From contig JABYQR010000031.1 in assembly GCA_022592445.1 (NCBI GenBank), positions 157,095 through 221,094 on the forward strand: DNA of 64,000 nucleotides, in the 5' to 3' direction. Within the stretch, counting starts at the first letter, position 1. Every line of letters starts with the position of its first letter. Below, piece by piece: positions 13,552 through 26,500 of this stretch. This DNA comes from Cytidiella melzeri. Taxonomy: Eukaryota; Basidiomycota; Agaricomycetes; Polyporales; Irpicaceae. The notes beneath the pieces are model-generated. The model was given only the letters and a program-made list of their open reading frames with translations, made no database searches and was not told where the DNA came from. Position numbers and translations under genes: made by a program.

Positions 13552-16348
13552 TTATAGCAGCTTGGTCACAACACCAAGGCCCTACACAGGGGTAAGTCAA
13601 CACATCAACCTCATGCGAAGCAACAAAGCGCTCACCTTTGTCTTTCCTTCTCTGAAAAGCAGCTTCATACCTTCTTTGAGAAACTCGGGCTGTGAAATGA
13701 ACTCAAATGTCACTGTGGCCCGATCCCCGGTCCGTAGAATGCCTTGGGGGTTGTCCATGTCGATGATCCGCACAGTCTGTCGGATAGCCTAGACAACCAG
13801 GTAAACGGGGTACACATGGACGGTTAACACAGGGGAAACTCACCCCACAATGGAGCATAGCCTTGCATCGCCATACTCGTCAGACCATCAAGCAATGCAC
13901 AGCTTTCAAGACGCGTACCTGGTAATTCTTCTGCAGGGTAGTGTTGTGACTAGACCCTGGTCAGTACCTTGGTCCAGTAGCAGCGTAACAAGAGCTTACT
14001 AAAGAATTAAAACCGTTCCTTCGAACTGCCGTGTAGCTTTCGTATTGAAATTCAATCTCTGTACTCCCGCAGCCAACAGTTCACTTACCTCGAGGTTGTG
14101 TTTCAGTTTTATGCACGATCACCTGCCCTTTCCTGATGTTCGCCCGACGTACACGCTTCAACGCAAGTGAGACACTCTGCCCAGCCTCCGCTGAATTGAC
14201 CGGTGCTCTGCGTGCATGATTTTAGAGAGTAAATAAGTGTATCTAAATCAGCACTCACCGTTTCCGCTGGATAGTCTTGACGACAGTACTCTCAAACTTG
14301 CCGTTGGAATCGGGCCCGTACATGATAGCCTCCCCTGCTTTTATTCGTCCAGCGTTTAAGATACCATCGACGACCGTCCCAACGTAAGGCACAGACCTAC
14401 ACGTTGCGCGAACCAGGTCAAAGTTCTATTTATCATAGAGCGAGGTGGTGTTCTAATAAACTTACCAAACTTCAGTGATGCAGTACTACGCAGGCATGAA
14501 CAAATCAACAACATATTGGTTCGCAAAGTACTGTGGACGTACCTCAAGAGGCTGGTCAGGCATGAATTTCTCCGTATCACCCTCGCTCGAGGGCAGCAGA
14601 TTGAGGAATGTCCGTAGCTATTTATGGCAAGGAAATGCGTAAGAACAAACACTCACGTCACGTTGATGTAAGATTTAGGTTGTCCAGCTGTCACAGTTAA
14701 TACGGAGACCCGTAAAAGCTGCACAACCTGACATGACGTCACTCACAAAGTTTAAGCCCTCGCCAGTAACATTGCTCAATTCGAATATAGGGCATAATCT
14801 GTCTATTTGTCAGTGAACAGTGAGAGATCATTGAGATGAATGCTGACCGCTCTTTCGCAAACACCTCTGCCACTTCTACGGCGCACTCCATAGATTTGAC
14901 GAAAACAGGCTTTTTCCTGAGTTGCTGAGTAAATCACAATGCTTGCAAGAAATCAGGAAGCTTGCCGTACCGACAACCAGGGCTCTTGAGAATCTTTGTA
15001 ACTTGGTTAATGGTCTCCGCACGCTTATTTGGCGGAGTCATGTCAATCTGTAGAGCATATTCACGTGAGCACCTGCCTGATGCCACATAGCGTGCCAGAT
15101 CAACATACCTTCGTTATGCAGACAACCACGGGGACATTCAAAGCCAGCGAAATTGCCAGGTGCTCTTTCGACATACCAATTAAGCCTGCGTTTGCACCTA
15201 CTATAAGCACAACACACGAGGGAGCCCCAGAGGTTAGACCGTAGAGAGTCGTCTTCAAGTACCTCTCATGACCAGCGAGATCGATGAAGGAGACTATTTT
15301 CGCAGCCTGGACACATATCGTCTCCCAGCTCATCTTCTCGTGCCGTATCGCCTCCACGTCATTCGAAAGCGTTGCTGTGGGAAGAATGGGCTCGCCATTC
15401 GGACCGAAACCTAATATCTGGAAGCAAGGAAGTATGGGAATACGCCCATGATCATTGTAGGACGGTTACTTACCTCCATACCCACGCTGGATGTTCGACC
15501 ACTCTCCACTTCATGTTTATGTCTGAATAGGCTTACTCGTGCCCGTCCTCGACCATCGTCCAAAGCACCTAGGGACCCAGGTTCAGGGATATCCGGTGTG
15601 GGTGCAAGTTATGTATGAGTGCGAACCTCGCGTTAAAACACCTAGGGTTGTTGACTTTCCGCTGTCCACATTACCCACAACTGCACATCGTACCTCTGGA
15701 GTCAGAGTTACGGAAGGCGGTGGCAATCGAAGGAGATATGCGGCGCGACAGGGATCTTGTGTGTGGATATATAATGTCGACATCTATGTGATTTTGTTCG
15801 TTATTTGTGCCAAGAATGAACAGTGAGTAATACCTTGGCACCAAGCTCGTCAGCCGCGACAGCTAATCGTGCGGAGATAGTCTTCAGCTCTTCTGATGAC
15901 ACCGACTCTCCAACGGCACCGTCTTCGGCTGTGATGAGTTCCCCTGAGAACAATTGCTCGTGCTGAGGTCGTGAGCCAATTCTGAATATATATTCGCCTC
16001 GATTATGCGTCAACAGAGCTGCCACTTGATCTCGAGCCTCGTCGCTCTGATCATCTAGGAGTAGAAACTAGGAGTGTACATCCTTTGAGCACTATGGTGG
16101 ATGGATGCACATGAACGCACCTGTATTGAGCACTCGTCTCTCGTCTCAGAAAATGTTGGCTTGCCCTCGAATTCAGTATACGGAGGGGGTGCCTCATTGG
16201 TGTCGACCCCGGTCGCCTTGCCCTCTGTCTTCTTTGCGTCCTTCTCCTTCGCTTTCACCGCTAGCTCATGCACTTGCGCTCTCTGCTTGAGTACCTCACG
16301 GTGATGTATCTCGTCGATCTCGGTTTGGAATGTCCGTAGGCTGGTCAT
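13552..16348 (-). CDS. GTP-binding protein of the GTPBP1/GTPBP2 family
   Basis: Translational-type GTPase related to EF-1A/eRF3, a family linked in animals to ribosome rescue and mRNA turnover. The start [16 protein letters not shown] (16348) begins a charged Lys/Glu-rich N-terminal segment. The G domain shows the P-loop [11 protein letters not shown] (about 15660), switch [10 protein letters not shown] (about 15275) and the TK-ID G4 motif split by the intron at 15048-15108. Beta-barrel domains follow, ending in [11 protein letters not shown] and LLFREGKTK + GLGVVTKLL before the stop at 13552-13554. At least 14 introns of about 50-60 bp are needed. Most junctions keep frame cleanly; the one around 14640-14746 (between GEGLNF and FLNLLPSS) I could not resolve and it may hide a tiny exon. 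The upstream in-frame extension to 16510 is unlikely to be translated. Confidence 0.85.
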
Positions 16349-16989
16349 GATGACGATAGTATGAGGAATAAGGTGCCTTGAGCTGGATTCAGAGACCTTA
16401 TAGTCGCAGTTGAGCCGAGTCAGAACCGAGTCAGGTAGGTGCTCAGGCCAAGCTGAATGATTGCGAGGCGAATGTGACTCGCCAACTGGGCCTACTAGTA
16501 GCAACTTCAAGAGTCACAACGTCAATGGACACCAGTGACAGTCCAATACAAGGCTAGCATAGCGCCTCACTCACGAGCTATAGTATTGGTGAACGGGTGT
16601 TGTTCTCGCACACGTCTCGAGGGTCGGCGTTGAGTTGCAGTGCTCAGCACTAGCAGGGCTAGCCATGGTAGTTTCCGCCCTGGCCCCTGAGCTCATTACT
16701 GTATGGCCAGCAACGTGGCCGACCTGCTTATGGGCGCTACAGATGGCGCCTAAAAGCTACCACGACCTGAACACGCCGAGCAGCGACCACAGCTTGCTGG
16801 AGGGCGGGCAACTCGCAAGACCCCAACGAAAGGCTGCCCAAGGGATTCAAAAGTAATAAAGTTATCATATCGATACCCGATACCCCCCACGTCGATCAAA
16901 ATACAACCATCTACTTGAAAGCAGACTTGGACTGGTTTCTCCGAGTGGCACTCAGTCTCCTCACCACACATAATAGACTGCTTGTTATA
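16349..16989. other. Divergent promoter region
   Basis: Region between the GTPase gene (-) and the coiled-coil gene (+). No gene or repeat recognised. Confidence 0.45.
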
Positions 16990-19055
16990 ATGCATTCTCC
17001 AGGACCCTCCCATATCATAACGATAACCGGGACGGTTGTCGGCCTCTTGGACCCTACGCAGGCGACGCGTTTGCTGAGCGCACCAGGTTCAAGGCTTTCT
17101 TTTGCCACCTTTCACCCAAGAACTGCCTCCGCTGGTTCGCGACAGCTATCTACTCAGGACGAACTATGTAGTCAGAAACGTGTAGTCATTGAGACCCTTC
17201 CCAGTGGGGAAAACTTTTGGAGATGGGTACCGCGCGCGAAAGGAGTGGATACTGTCGCAGGGGAAGGGACATGGCCCAGAGTTATCAACATCTGCGGGTA
17301 CGTGACATTCATATCTCTCATCTATGTGGTAGTAACGATCGTTGTTGACTAGCCAAGCTGTCGAGTGCTCGCAAGAGCAATGGGACATTTACAAGCTAGA
17401 CACCGAATATGAGTGCATTGTCCGACCCTCCCCCGAGCTGACCACAATCACGCGTCGAGAACCGCAACAAACAGCTGAATCGACAGAAAGTTTCCCTACG
17501 GACATGAGTCGTCACAAACGGCGCGTCGAAGATGAATTCGAAGACTCCATGCCTCAGACGAAGAAGAAACGCCCCATCCTCGTGGAGACTGAGGTGGAAG
17601 GCGATAGCGACGACGACGACGACACAGACTCAGATGAGGAGGACGCGGTGGAGGAAATGATTATTGACGATGCGATGCCTGGTGTATGGAACGAGAGGAA
17701 GAGGCAGTTTCGCGAGCAGGTGAACAAAAGCAGGAAAAGAAGGAGGGAGAAAACAGCCGCGAAGAGCAGAAAACTCTCCCAGCCAAGAGACCCTCAAGAT
17801 GCCTCGGACCTGAGCATGATTGACCTGACAATTGACGAAGCGCAAACCCCAACACCCCCTAATTCTATCACCTCACAGGCATCTACGGCTTTCTCTCAAA
17901 CGTCCACAGCCTTTTCCCAGACTTCAGCGCCATCGAACATGCATTCCACCGGTTCTCAGAAGCATGCCACACACTTCTTTGTCAAACGTTCTGCTGAACC
18001 TGCTGAAGCACAAGTCGCTCCGACCAAACGCACTCGTACGCGCTCCCCTTCACCCACGTTTGCCAAGAAGTTCCACCCTGAGATGAAAGAAGTGTACAAG
18101 AGGAAGAAGCAGGAGCTCCAGAAGTCGAGGATGCGTAAGGGGATGGAGAGGTTGACAAAACGTAAGGAAGCACAGCAACGCGCGTTGGAAGAAGCCATCC
18201 GTGCGTCGGCTCAGCCTACTTTCACTTCTTCGGTTATACAACCCAATGGTAAGTACATTGATTGGTGCATCTGTCACTTTGCTCATAGTCTATCTTGAAG
18301 CCGATCACATACGGTTTGACCGTACTACGTCCTCACACTCTCCGCCTCAGCGCCCGAACGGCGTGGAGGACCCAATCAGTCTGGAAGAGAAGATCCGGCG
18401 CATGGCCGAAATCAACGCCTACGAGGAGGCTCGTGTTGCAAAGGAGATAGAACGCCAGAGGGCAGAACAAGCTAATCAAGAGAGGCAGCGCAAACAAGAA
18501 GAGCTCCGCGCACGCGAGAAAATTCGGCTTGAAAGGGAGGCCCGAGAGAGAGCAGCAGAGTTGGAGAGGCGGAGACAACTTCAGCAAGAAGAGCAGGAGA
18601 GGCGGAAGAGGGAACAGGAGCGGGAGGAACTTCGAAGAAAGACGCAGCAGCAGCAGGATCGATGGTCGTATGGGCCTTGGACGACACAACGTGCTCTTGA
18701 ACGGTACAAGGTGCTTTCGGAGGCTTTCGACGCCGCCCAGTTCACGCCCGAGAATCCCATCACGTTCTTGACTGTTCCTTGGCCCGTGCTGCACAAGCCG
18801 ACGAAGTTTACGATAGAAGACGTCGACTGGGGTGCGGTAGAAGGGTTCTTCAAGGCTGTCCGCTCGCATATGCGTAGCCAGGACTACAATGCTCTCGTCG
18901 AGAAGAGTCATCGCAGGTTTCACCCAGATCGATGGCGTGCGAGAAGAGTATTGCAAAGTGTCCAAGACGACGATTTGAAGGCATGTTTAGAAGTCGCTGC
19001 GAACACGGTCGCGCAGGCGCTGACTCCGCTATGGAGAGAGGTGAAGAGTTCATGA
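16990..19055 (+). CDS. Nuclear coiled-coil protein with conserved C-terminal domain
   Basis: Unassigned. Exons 16990-17297, 17353-18248 and 18289-19055 give 656 residues. The N-terminal ~130 residues look globular. A nuclear-type region follows: acidic run GDSDDDDDTDSDEEDAVEE, basic patches (QTKKKRP, KSRKRRREK) and Ser/Thr-rich linkers. The third exon encodes a long Arg/Glu/Gln coiled coil (about residues 415-510). The C-terminus is a compact Trp-rich domain (WSYGPWTTQRALERY, TFLTVPWPVL, IEDVDWGAVEGFF, RRFHPDRWRARRVL) that resembles the J-like HPD end found in some fungal hypothetical proteins; here the loop reads FHPDRW. Function unknown; chromatin- or RNA-associated is only a guess. The intron at 18249-18288 is just 40 bp. 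Confidence 0.7.
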
Positions 19056-19467
19056 TTTATTGGGTTAATACAGGTACGACGTGTGTGGAAGGATATATCA
19101 AGTGTATTGTTACTGTTTAACCATCTTATTCATTTCTATATTCATCGGTGGCACGTCGGTTGGATTCCCTCGCTTCGGTACGTGCTCTCGTTCCTCTCCA
19201 TTGCTACCAGCGGAGGCATGGCCACTTGTGACCCCCACTCGCTGTTTTTTAATGTGAGTCTAGCTCCTTGTAGATTTGAGCGTTGAATCTTTAGAATGGA
19301 CACGCACTCTCGTTGCAACATTCTCCGAGTCCGACGACCATGGAACAACCTCGCCAATGGGAGGAGCCTGACTTCATCCTCCATTTATCCATCATTCCTC
19401 CGATCCTGTCATATAGTGCAAGACCTAATTTTACGGGCAGCTGAGACACCCTCCTCGAAAAGCGAAC
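19056..19467. other. Intergenic region
   Basis: 3' flank of the coiled-coil gene and promoter of the CBM1 gene. Nothing else recognised. Confidence 0.45.
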
Positions 19468-20301
19468 ATGAAGACCATCGCATTCGTCGCTGTTTTGTCC
19501 TGCCTGATTCTTAGGGTGGTGGCCCAGGCCCAAGAATGGGGACAGTGTGGCGGGATTGGCTGGTATGTGTGCTTATATTCTACTGGACACTACAGAGAAG
19601 TCAATACTCCTATAGGAGTGGTGCTACTACCTGTGTCTCGGGTACCGTGTGCACGACACTGAACGCCTGTAGGATACCTTCTTTCGACTGGGGATCGAGA
19701 CACACGCTTAACATTTACACACAGACTACTCCCAGTGCATCCCAGGAGCAGCGTCGAGTGTTCCTACTACCTCGTCAGGCGTCACATCCTCTGGTACACC
19801 TACGCCGCCCCCCACGACCACATCTAGTGGTCCCACCCCCACCGGCTCCCAGATCCGCGCCGTCAACGACCCTGTTTTCCACTTCTACCTCCAAGAATAC
19901 GGTACGTGCAAAGATTGCCGATAATTTTTACATGCTTGGCTGATTATGGAAACAAAATCATGTCAGAGGGCCAAGTCATGCTCGGCCCAGAGGCGTCTTC
20001 AGGTTATTTCACGATCAGCGGCGGCACAATCCAGCTAACTGGTGCAACTCCTCTGTTTCTCAATGAAGACACCGCCGCTTCGACGTCGTACAAGCCGCTG
20101 ACGTTCAACTCCACTGCCATAACCACTGACTGGCAACTGGAAGGAGACACGATTATTACTACTACTCCGAGAGAGCTCAACTTTATGGCCTGCGCGACTA
20201 GCGATGCCAATTACTACACTGTATCCTTGCAGACGGGCAACGACATGCCAGCGGGCGAGTCGTGCTCGATGCAGTCTCTGCATTTGCCATGTCTTTGTTA
20301 A
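19468..20301 (+). CDS. Secreted CBM1 protein with uncharacterised C-terminal domain
   Basis: Probable cell-wall or plant-biomass-binding protein. Exons 19468-19562, 19616-19668, 19725-19901 and 19967-20301 give 219 residues. The signal peptide MKTIAFVAVLSCLILRVVAQ is followed by a complete fungal cellulose-binding module (WGQCGGIGW, SGATTCVSGTVCTTLN, AYYSQCIPG) with its aromatic face and four Cys. A Ser/Thr/Pro linker leads to a ~125-residue domain starting near AVNDPVFHFYLQEY. It contains LGPEASSGYFTISGG and ends IHLPCLC-like (LHLPCLC). I know similar CBM1-tailed hypothetical proteins in Agaricomycetes, but no catalytic activity for this domain. No catalytic residues can be named. It sits 360 bp upstream of the GH18 gene on the same strand. 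Confidence 0.85.
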
Positions 20302-20659
20302 ACAACTGTGTAACATTCTCTTCCGAAACAGCTATATCACTGTGCTATGCAGCTACACTGCCTTTCTGCGACGCGACGCGTCGCAACGCGATCACGTGCT
20401 GAGAAAAGTATGATGTCATGAATGCTAGAGCACGTATCCGGGCTCTGCTCACCCAATGCCGCTGCGCTCGATGTCTGCGGCTTACGAACCTGTGCCATGT
20501 CAGAGAGTGACCCGCCACTAGAGACGAATGAGGAATGAGGAGCGGGGCGCTGGTGCGCAAGTGTACTATATACGGAATACCCGCCTTGGATTCAAGATCA
20601 CGGCCTGGCACAGGGGCAACCTGTCGGTTGCTCACTCCGTGCCAGTTCGTCTGATTGAC

Positions 20660-22376
20660 ATGCCAACTGACGAGCATATATCAACAAGAGACTTTCGACC
20701 TGCAAAAGTTCGTCTGAACCTCTTACCTCTCCACAAAGTCGTCGCAATCTCTGTTGCATTCTGCTTGGTATCCTTAGCCTCGTTCAAAGCCGGCCAGTGG
20801 TCAGTAAAACCACAACCACACTTTCTTCCCGTTCAAAAGCCAGTTCTTGCATCTTCAGGAGCAAATACAGAACTTGAATCTGTTGCAAAGTCACCGTCGG
20901 AAGACGTCGATATGCCTGGCAGTGGAAAGTACAGCGTTGGATAGTGAGTAGTACCGTCTGAGTTGTTGCATGAATCATCTCATACCGCGCATAGCTTTGT
21001 GAACTGGTAATGCAGTTTAGTCTCCTCTATATAGAGCTCTGAGCTCAAATTGAGATACGCAGGGGCATCTATGGGCGCAAATACCCTCCCTCACTGATTC
21101 CCGTTCAAGACTTAACGTACGTGTCTACTCTCTCAATCGACTGGTGAGGGCTAATTGAGAAGCAGACACATTCTATATGCGTTTGCCAACCTGAAAGCCG
21201 ATACAGGTGAAGTTGTCTTGTCCGACACATGGGCGGACCAAGAAATCCATTACCCCGGCGATTCGTGGAGCGACACGGGAAAGAACTTGTATGGTAATTT
21301 CAAGGCCATATACAAATTGAAGAAAGAACATCGGCATCTCAAAGTCATACTCTCGATCGGAGGCTGGACTTACTCCAATAACTTCCATCCCATCGTCGTA
21401 AATTCACAACTGCGAGCGGGATTCGTCGTGTCTGCCATTCGGCTCGTTGAAGATAACGGCCTGGACGGGCTTGACATAGACTATGAATACCCTCAGAACG
21501 AACAACAAGCGCGAGGCTACGTTGACCTCTTGAGAGAGCTGCGGCACGGTTTAGATGAATATGCACAAAGAAAAGGAGCGAAATATAAGTTCCTCCTCAC
21601 CGTATGTTCCCATTGACATTCCGATACCATAGTCATGCTCACGTCCCTCCAGATTGCCGCCCCTTGCGGTCCCGACAGTTACAAGAAGCTGCTTGTACGC
21701 GAGATGGACCAGTATCTCGATTTTTGGAATATGATGGCGTATGACTTCGGTGAGTACGGGCTGCCTCTGACCCTGTCTCGCAATCACCTGACCCACCGAC
21801 GCAGCGGGTTCTTGGGACAAGGTAGCGAACCACCAGGCAAATGTCTTTGGAGGTCCGATGAATGCGTCTGAGGCCATCGGGTACTACATCTCTCATGGGG
21901 TACCCCGCGACAAGATCATCATGGGTATTCCGCTCTACGGTCGATCGTTCATGAACACCGATGGACCAGGTACGCCGTTCCAGGGAATTGGCCAGGGAAG
22001 CTGGGAGCAGGGTGTGTATGATTACCGTGCTCTACCTCTTCCTGGCTCGGAAGTCCATCTCGACTCGTATTCAAAGGCAAGCTTTTCGTACAATCCTCGA
22101 ACGAAGGAGATGGTCAGCTACGATTCTGAAGAGGTAGGTCGATGGAAAGGCGAGTGGATCAGGAAAGAGGGCTTGGGTGGTAGCATGTTCTGGGAGTTGA
22201 GTGGAGACAAGGGATCTGAGAGGAAGGAGATGGAGGGTGGACCAGGGAAAGACCCTCAACCTGGCCGGAGTCTGGTGGCAGTGGTCCAAGAGGCCATGGG
22301 ACCCTTAGATCAAACGCCGAACTGGTTGCGCTACGAAGGAAGTCAATTTGACAACATGAAAGCAGGCATGGAATGA
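20660..22376 (+). CDS. Membrane-anchored GH18 chitinase
   Basis: Endo-type chitin hydrolase, likely acting on the fungus's own wall. Exons 20660-20943, 20995-21006, 21063-21116, 21166-21601, 21653-21749 and 21805-22376 give 484 residues. Residues ~25-45 (VVAISVAFCLVSLASF) form an uncleaved signal-anchor, so the enzyme is type II membrane-bound. The TIM barrel has the SxGG motif (LSIGGWTYS) and the catalytic DGLDIDYEYP, with the Glu acid/base intact and both upstream Asp present. MMAYDF, IMGIPLYGRSF and GGSMFWELSGD mark later barrel strands. There is no chitin-binding module. Exon 2 is only 12 nt and encodes the join of GYFVNW. Upstream in-frame codons exist, but the ATG at 20660 gives the natural N-terminus. 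Confidence 0.92.
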
Positions 22377-23555
22377 AGGTTCTGGTATAGCCACCTTTTC
22401 TCCAGATAGTCAACGCTCTATTCAATGACAGCAGCATCTCCATGCAGGACACATACATAACATAATCTCATTATAGGATTCTATGTGCAGGCCATCGTGT
22501 ACGTCGTGCATGTTCTAAACCTACTTTGCTTCAATCTTGCAGCCCCAAACCGTACTCGTACAACTGCTTTGAGGATGGAAACGCAGATAAGCTGTGTGCT
22601 CTGTGATCTCTGTTACCATTCCCTTGGTGCTCGAATGAACCAGCCGGATATCTTACCCTGCATGACTCGTGTTTCTCCGTAAGTACACGCTGGTTATGTT
22701 ATCTATGCTCAAAAGGTTAACCAGGGTCTGGCGCAGTGGGTCCCCGTGTCCCTCTCATCTCGCAGTCGGCGAGGGATCTGGCGTTCCAATCCAAAAGTCA
22801 AGCTCAAACCGAGGCACTCAACCTGAACCAAGCAACTTTCGTACGCTTCACATTGTATACCGCACGAGTCTTGTTCTGGGACTGAACTGCATCGCTTTCC
22901 TTGCACGTTGTGCACACGTTTGATAGCTAACTTCCATCGCCCCCGGTCGAAGAGTCAGCATTGTACGCAGGCAATATCGAAACACGTTGAGTCCTCGTTC
23001 GGCGTGCAGACGCGCTACTGAGTCGTCTTCTCGTGCGAAACAAGGAAGTGCCATGTCGTGTTATAGCTCCCTGCGACACTTGTTTCACAGCGCCAGTCCG
23101 CCTTGTGGCCCCTAGCCCTCGATGTTGGCATTGCCACCCTCTGACTGACAGTGACAGCAGGCCGTAAGCCGCTGTACATGTCAAATTATTCATACAACAT
23201 CTCTTACCGCGGAAGCCGCAGATGAACCTCGAACTAAATGATAAGATTTTGAAAGAGAATCACATTCTTGGTTTTGTTAGTACATGCAGTACGCTAGCTA
23301 TCGTGTCCAACAGTAGTAAGTACATGAGCAATATATCAGATAAAATAGCACGTAGTACAAGGTATCACATCGTGAACAAGCTCGTGAAGTATCATCATCA
23401 TGACGTGAAAGGTTCATTGGTTCCTGGCGAACAACGCACGGCGCCAGGGGCCTAAACCGACTGCGCTGGCTTCATCAGTAGCAGTGCCTCATGCATCTCA
23501 AGAATGCCTCGTGCAGCAGGCGTTCCTGCATAGATCGCGCCCCGGCTCCGGCAAC
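22377..23555. other. Convergent intergenic region
   Basis: Holds the 3' ends of the GH18 gene (+) and the kinase gene (-). Around 22540-22690 a Cys-containing stretch (PYSYNCFEDGNADKLCAL) is interrupted by a stop and has no usable start, so I do not call a gene. Confidence 0.4.
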
Positions 23556-26500
23556 TCACATTGAGATCGCTCGGCCTTTCCCAACCTCATGAGCGCCACG
23601 GAGGGTGGAACGTCCCCGACCGGGTTCTTCGTGGCCATAGGTGTTGGGCTCTGGATCGAAGGCTTTATCCGCCCTCACGTAACTAATCGCGCGAGGACTT
23701 TTATGGGTAAACCCGGCAAAAGCCAACGCTTTGCGCACTTCGAGGATTTCTTGTCCGTGCACTTTATCCCGCAGCAGCGGATCTCGAGTGGCATCCGCAG
23801 GTGCGCCGTTCGCCGGCGCGAGAGGCTTTTCAGTTGCAAAGGGGGTTAGCCAAGATAAGCACAGCAAAAGCGGGTACTTTAGCTGCGTACCTCGGCTGGA
23901 ATGTCATCATCAAAATGACGTGTATCCTCCGGGTTGCGTAATTCAGGTCGGTACGGCGCGGGATACAGATGCATGTCGTCCCAGTCAATACCGCGGAACC
24001 AAGGGTGGGCCTATGCGTCAAAGAATTAGGCTGTACTCGACATCGTGTTCGGAGACAGGACAGAAATTGCTTAGCGTCCTACTTTGATCAAATGCGCGCC
24101 GTCCACGCTCCCCGACACCCCGGCAGGTGCGATGAAACCGCTCCGCCTTGCTTGTGCGACCAACGCATCGGGCCTGTTGACTGACGCGGAGCTTTGTGAC
24201 CCGAGTCGATCCTCCGGTTCGCACAACAGTTGTTCCATGAGGCTAATGCCTTCTCGCGAGACTCTGGGGCGTGGGGGGAACTTGAGCGACTGCTTCCAGT
24301 TAAGGATCTTCTGCCTCGTTACATGCCGCTGAATGTCACGAGTGACGATGACGATCATGGCACCCGTCATGGTGTAGGTGAGATGATGGCTCGTTCGAAG
24401 TGAACATAGCACGTACCGAGTTACTGACGAATGGAGGGAAGCTGCGAAAAGCGGTGAGCTAGGGAGTTATTGGAGCTGTGCAGGATGCCTTACCCGTAAA
24501 GACACTCGAACATGATCACGCCAAGACTCCACCAATCGCAGGAGTAAGAGTATCCGTGCCCCCGAATAACCTCGGGCGACACTGATGAAAACGGCAACAT
24601 CAGCATCGATCGACAGTAATTGAGGATAGGGGAGAGCTTACTGTAAGAGTTGGTACCACAGCTGCACACATAGCGGACGGTAGGGTCAATTTTGACTTGT
24701 CACGAGGCAGATTCCACGCACTTACACTGAGTATGCCAACTGTCATTGAGTCAAGGCAGATGTGAGCTTTCATGTCACTTAATTCTGGAAACAGCAGGAT
24801 CACACCTTTCTACTGTTCTTTTCCCGCCAGGTGAAGATCCCTCCCTTTCCATCGCCACCCATGAGGCGTTCAACATCCTTTCGATCCATGCGCCTTGTCC
24901 TCGTGCCATCCGCGGGAGAGTTGCGGGATTCCAAATCAATTCCGTACTTGTGGAGAAGGTGTAGACGTTGCTGCTCGTAATCTGCCATTGATTCGAAATG
25001 AAACGTCAGGTCTTTGGAAGGGCAACAAGGGCTCAGGCCAAACATACAGGAGGTATCGTGCGCCCAATGAAGGTCCGTGCTGTACGGGTCCAAACGGGGG
25101 AGGCGTCAGGTTTTTTGACAAGGATTTGCAAAATACAAAAGGCTCACGCAAGACCAAAGTCACTCAGTCTGATATGTCCGTCGGGGGTAAACAAAAAATT
25201 CTGACAGAACATGGAGTCAGTCAAACGATAAGGTGATTTATGAAAGAGAAATGAAAGATAGCTCCGCAGTAGACCCACATCTGGCTTTATGTCACGGTGG
25301 ATGAACCCAAGCTTGTGACACGATTCAATGGCGAGTATCATCTTGGAACAAAAGGTGTTAGCTGGACCGCGCTCCCGACAAAAAGCGCATGTTGCGATAG
25401 GCACGAACCTCCGCGACATAAAATCGTGCAAAATCTTCTTCAAATATGTCCCGTTCAATCAGCAGATTGAGGAGGTCACCACCGCCCATGTACTCCAGTA
25501 TCTGGGGAAATGAAGTGATATATGAGATGGCATCCCAAAGTACAATGTCTATATGTCAAGCCTGGGACTGACTTACAAGATACAAGTGGTCACGGTCTTG
25601 AAAACTATAGTGAAGTCTGACAATCCATTCAGCCCCTCTCGGGGTGTTCACGAGGGAGGCCGACTTCAAAACGTCTCTTTCAGCGCGAACATGCCCTTCT
25701 TGACCTTTGCGCAACATATCCGTCTTTCTCAGCTAGAATATCAGAAATAAAGGATATTAGCGGATCAAATAAGGAAATGAGCGTGTCAACAAGTTGATGG
25801 GTATGCTTGCCTGCTTCATTGCAAATAGTTGCCCTGTAGAGCGCTCACGTACGAGAGAGACCACGCCGAAGGCTCCTGCGGTGACAATGCAGGGTACCGT
25901 CAGCGGGAAGACTCGGTAGACCGTGAAAACATACCGTGACCAATTGTTTTCAGTTTCACAAACGCAGTGACATCAACCTTCTGCCGGCGTTCTCGAAGAT
26001 AGTCGGTCTCATTCTGGCGCCATCTAGAACGCAGATATTCCTTCTGTACTTCACTCAACTGCATGTTGGTCATATCTTTCTCCATCGCAACTCTCCTCTG
26101 TTCCCGCGAAGGCGTGTGACGAAGGAGAGGGAAGTATAGATTTTCGAAATAGATCTTCGCGGCGACTGCCTTCTCCAAGGTAGCCAGGGAAGGTGTGATC
26201 GGCCTGGGGGGTGTGGGGAGAGGACGCGAGGTAGGTGGAGGAGACCTCTCGAGACTCCGGCTACCTGGTCCATCTTCTTCGACGTGCTCATGATGCACAG
26301 GGAGACCAGCAGCCCATCGTAGAGTAGACCCGCCGGGCTTCCCCAGTTGACCCGGCGTCCTAGGGGAAGTTGGCGTGACAGAGGTAACAGGAACGTTCTC
26401 TCTCGCGGCAGTTGTGATTGTAGATGATGTGGATGAGCTCATGCCATTGACGACGCGGAGAGGTGGCAATTGTCTGTCCGCTGTCAACTGGCTTGGTGTC

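Noticed and set aside
22485..22682. Cys-containing stretch downstream of the chitinase, considered as a chitin-binding extension
   Set aside because: It follows the chitinase stop, is interrupted by a stop in the protein-like frame and lacks a start.
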